Shown: positions 6,777 through 8,054 of the stretch, piece after piece | Layout: every line of letters begins with the position of its first letter | Position numbering within the stretch: position 1 is the stretch's first letter | Source: an uncultured Oscillospiraceae bacterium | GTDB taxonomy: Bacteria; Bacillota; Clostridia; Oscillospirales; Oscillospiraceae | Length of the DNA: 8,054 nucleotides | NCBI GenBank assembly: GCA_900752445.1 | Contig: CAADVN010000228.1 | Location: forward strand, 1 to 8,054 | Direction: 5' to 3' | Translations under genes and position numbers: made by a program | The notes under the pieces: generated by a model | Told to the model about the DNA's origin: nothing | Databases searched by the model: none | The model's input: only the letters and a program-made list of their open reading frames with translations

Positions 6777-6822
6777 ATTTTATCACCGTACCTTTCATTG
6801 CTGTTTCTGTGGCCATACCACA

Positions 6823-6851
6823 AGTATATACCAGCCTTCTCCAAAATGGAA
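6823..6851 (-). promoter_or_regulatory. Tentative promoter of the minus-strand redox operon
   Basis: On the minus strand, TATACT (6828-6823) lies 17 bp downstream of a weak TTCCAT (6851-6846). An overlapping TGGTATATA (6833-6825) could act as an extended -10. The leader to the TTG start would be about 40 nt. The weak -35 suggests dependence on an activator or low basal expression (inference). Confidence 0.4.
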
Positions 6852-6870
6852 TAGGGCAAATCAATTTTTT

Positions 6871-6896
6871 AACGCAAAGCAAAAAAGACGTGCGTT
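6871..6896. promoter_or_regulatory. Inverted repeat next to the metF promoter, candidate operator
   Basis: AACGCA (6871-6876) and TGCGTT (6891-6896) are perfect inverted copies with a 14-bp A-rich spacer, so the half-sites are 20 bp (about two helical turns) apart. The right half-site directly abuts the proposed metF -35 box. This geometry fits a dimeric or tetrameric regulator, but I do not recognise the half-site. With only six bases per arm, chance is possible. Confidence 0.3.
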
Positions 6897-6925
6897 TTGG
6901 AAATGGCTGTGGTAAACTGTTAAAT
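6897..6925 (+). promoter_or_regulatory. Probable promoter of metF
   Basis: TTGGAA (6897-6902) and TTAAAT (6920-6925) are separated by 17 bp. The start would be near 6932, giving a leader of about 22 nt. That leaves no room for a SAM riboswitch, so any control must act at the promoter. Confidence 0.5.
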
Positions 6926-6953
6926 TAGTATTTTTGAAGGGAAAGAAGCCACG

Positions 6954-7814
6954 ATGAAGATAAGCGACATACTCAAAGAGGACAAAGTGACCCTGACCTA
7001 CGAGGTCTTTCCGCCCCGCAGGAACGACACCTATGAGTCCGTGGCGGAGAAGGCCCGGATAATCGCCGGACTGCGCCCGGCCTTCATGAGCGTGACCTAC
7101 GGCGCGGGCGGCGGCACGAGCGCGTACACGGTGGAGCTGGCCTCGGATATCTCCCGGCGCTTCGGCGTGGAGTCGCTGGCGCATCTCACCTGCGTGTCCT
7201 CGACGAGGCAGCAGGTCGCGAGGGTGCTCCGCGAGCTCAAGGCCCACGGGGTCGAGAACATACTCGCGCTCAGGGGCGACATCCCTGTGGAGGGCCCGAC
7301 CTGCCATGACTACAAATACGCGCCGGAGCTCGTGCGCGACATCAAGGCCCAGGGCGACTTCTGCGTCGGCGGCGCCTGCTATCCCGAGGGCCATCCCGAG
7401 GCCGGCGGCAAGCTCAACGACATCGAGCACCTCAAGGAGAAGGTGGACGCCGGCTGCGAGTTTCTCATAACGCAGATGTTCTTCGACAACACGATATTCT
7501 ATAACTTCCTCTACCACATCCGCGAGCGCGGCATAAACGTGCCGGTCATCGCGGGCATCATGCCCGTCACGAACAAGAAGCAGGTCACGCGCATCACCCA
7601 GCTGTCGGGCAACTACCTGCCGGAGAAGTTCAGGGCGGTGGTGGACCGCTTCGGCGACAACCCCGCCGCCATGCACCAGGCGGGCGTGGCCTACGCCACG
7701 GGGCAGATAATCGACCTCATAGCCAACGGCGTGAACCACATCCACGTCTTCACCATGAACAAGCCCGAGGTCGCGCAGGGCATACACGCGAGCCTCTCCG
7801 AGCTGCTCAAGTGA
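6954..7814 (+). CDS. metF: 5,10-methylenetetrahydrofolate reductase
   Basis: This cytosolic FAD enzyme reduces 5,10-methylene-THF to 5-methyl-THF, the methyl donor for methionine synthase and, in some anaerobes, an intermediate of the Wood-Ljungdahl methyl branch. At 286 aa it is a normal single-domain bacterial MetF TIM barrel. The catalytic glutamate is E17 (YEVFPP, equivalent to E. coli Glu28), ALRGD at 105-109 carries the aspartate that tunes the flavin (E. coli Asp120), SVTYGAGG at 46-53 is the conserved FAD-region loop, and LITQMFFD at 171-178 holds the folate-contacting glutamine. The ATG at 6954 follows AAGGGA (6937-6942) at 11 nt. The stop codon overlaps the start of the next gene, which encodes a methionine synthase activation protein, tying this copy to methionine synthesis. 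No MetV-like partner gene lies upstream. All key residues are intact. Confidence 0.97.
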   Translation: MKISDILKEDKVTLTYEVFPPRRNDTYESVAEKARIIAGLRPAFMSVTYGAGGGTSAYTVELASDISRRFGVESLAHLTCVSSTRQQVARVLRELKAHGVENILALRGDIPVEGPTCHDYKYAPELVRDIKAQGDFCVGGACYPEGHPEAGGKLNDIEHLKEKVDAGCEFLITQMFFDNTIFYNFLYHIRERGINVPVIAGIMPVTNKKQVTRITQLSGNYLPEKFRAVVDRFGDNPAAMHQAGVAYATGQIIDLIANGVNHIHVFTMNKPEVAQGIHASLSELLK

Positions 7815-8054
7815 GCGCCGGGGCCCCGAACTGGCGGGAGATCTTCCGCTACCTCGGCTACAAAAACGGTGCGCGGCCCGAGGGCGCGGCGCTGGAGCTG
7901 ATAGAGCGCGCCGAGGCCGCGGTGCGCGGCATGGCGGAGGCAAGGTCCGTCTACCAGCGCTTCCCGCTGAGCTTCCCGGCAGAGGGCGCGGTTCTGATAG
8001 GCGATATACGCATAAGGAGCGCGGCGCTGCGCCGGAACCTCGACGGCTGCTGCG
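7811..8054 (+). CDS. B12-dependent methionine synthase activation-domain protein, N-terminal part, cut by window edge
   Basis: The frame starting at GTG 7811 overlaps the metF stop codon by four bases (GTGA) and stays open for 81 codons to the right edge. The start WREIFRYLGYKNG, an acidic helical stretch, VYQRFPLSF near residue 48, and SAALRRNLDGC near 70-80 match the pattern I know from stand-alone clostridial methionine synthase activation proteins (RYLGY near the N-terminus, then a serine-x-x-Leu...Leu-x-x-C segment). In MetH the corresponding C-terminal domain binds S-adenosylmethionine and supports reductive remethylation of cob(II)alamin. When it is a separate protein, it usually accompanies a MetH lacking that domain. 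The SAM-binding core lies outside the window. The start relies on the overlap and translational coupling, since no strong ribosome binding site is visible. The assignment is from the N-terminal pattern and the metF context. Confidence 0.82.
   Translation, partial: MSAGAPNWREIFRYLGYKNGARPEGAALELIERAEAAVRGMAEARSVYQRFPLSFPAEGAVLIGDIRIRSAALRRNLDGCC

Noticed and set aside
4058..6854. Long plus-strand frames opposite the two redox genes (for example 4058-4939 and 5757-6854)
   Set aside because: They mirror the codon register of the minus-strand genes, which carry intact FAD, NAD and Fe-S motifs; the plus-strand translations carry none.
6777..6882. A minus-strand ATG at 6801-6799 as the start of the redox operon's first gene
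   Set aside because: It is in a different reading frame from the FAD Rossmann motif and leads to a low-complexity translation.
6926..6953. SAM riboswitch ahead of metF
   Set aside because: There are too few bases between the promoter and the start codon, and no kink-turn or SAM-aptamer core was found in the whole 177-bp region.
6861..7943. A 360-codon minus-strand frame opposite metF
   Set aside because: It is a shadow of metF and of the start of the next gene, with the same low-complexity composition and no ribosome binding site.

Overview
The window looks like chromosome from a high-GC member of the Clostridia (Bacillota), plausibly a gut Oscillospirales-type anaerobe. This is inferred from the clostridial look of the HtpG N-terminus, strong AGGAGG-type ribosome binding sites, the split cobalamin-dependent methionine synthase arrangement, and GC-rich coding DNA that still uses ATA freely for isoleucine. 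I see no insertion sequences, phage genes, CRISPR arrays, tRNA or rRNA genes. Most of the window is ordinary chromosomal housekeeping sequence, with one less ordinary redox operon in the middle.

Layout, left to right. (1) The N-terminal 268 codons of the chaperone gene htpG run leftward off the window edge (1-805, minus). (2) A 197-bp divergent promoter region separates htpG from metG, methionyl-tRNA synthetase (1003-2970, plus), which ends in a hairpin with a cUUCGg loop. (3) A small two-gene plus-strand unit follows: a membrane-anchored protein of unknown function (3093-3554) and a PPC/DUF296-domain protein (3581-4006). (4) A perfect 29-nt palindrome forms a shared terminator between this unit and the convergent minus-strand operon. 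(5) That operon, read right to left, encodes a phytoene-desaturase/retinol-saturase-like flavoprotein (6776-5241) and, one nucleotide after its stop codon, an FAD/NAD(P)H reductase with a C-terminal plant-type [2Fe-2S] domain (5239-4067). (6) A 177-bp divergent promoter region leads to metF, methylenetetrahydrofolate reductase (6954-7814, plus). metF overlaps by 4 nt a gene encoding a stand-alone B12-dependent methionine synthase activation protein (7811 to beyond the right edge).

How the genes fit together. metF and its overlapping neighbour belong to methionine/one-carbon metabolism: MetF makes 5-methyl-THF, and the activation protein is expected to help reactivate a MetH lacking its own activation domain. 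The minus-strand operon reads as a two-component electron-transfer system: NAD(P)H to FAD to [2Fe-2S] in the reductase, then to the flavin of the CrtI/RetSat-like partner. No carotenoid-synthesis genes are visible, so a reductive (saturase) role on an unknown unsaturated substrate is at least as plausible as desaturation. This pair is the best candidate in the window for undescribed biology. The unknown protein plus PPC pair comes second.
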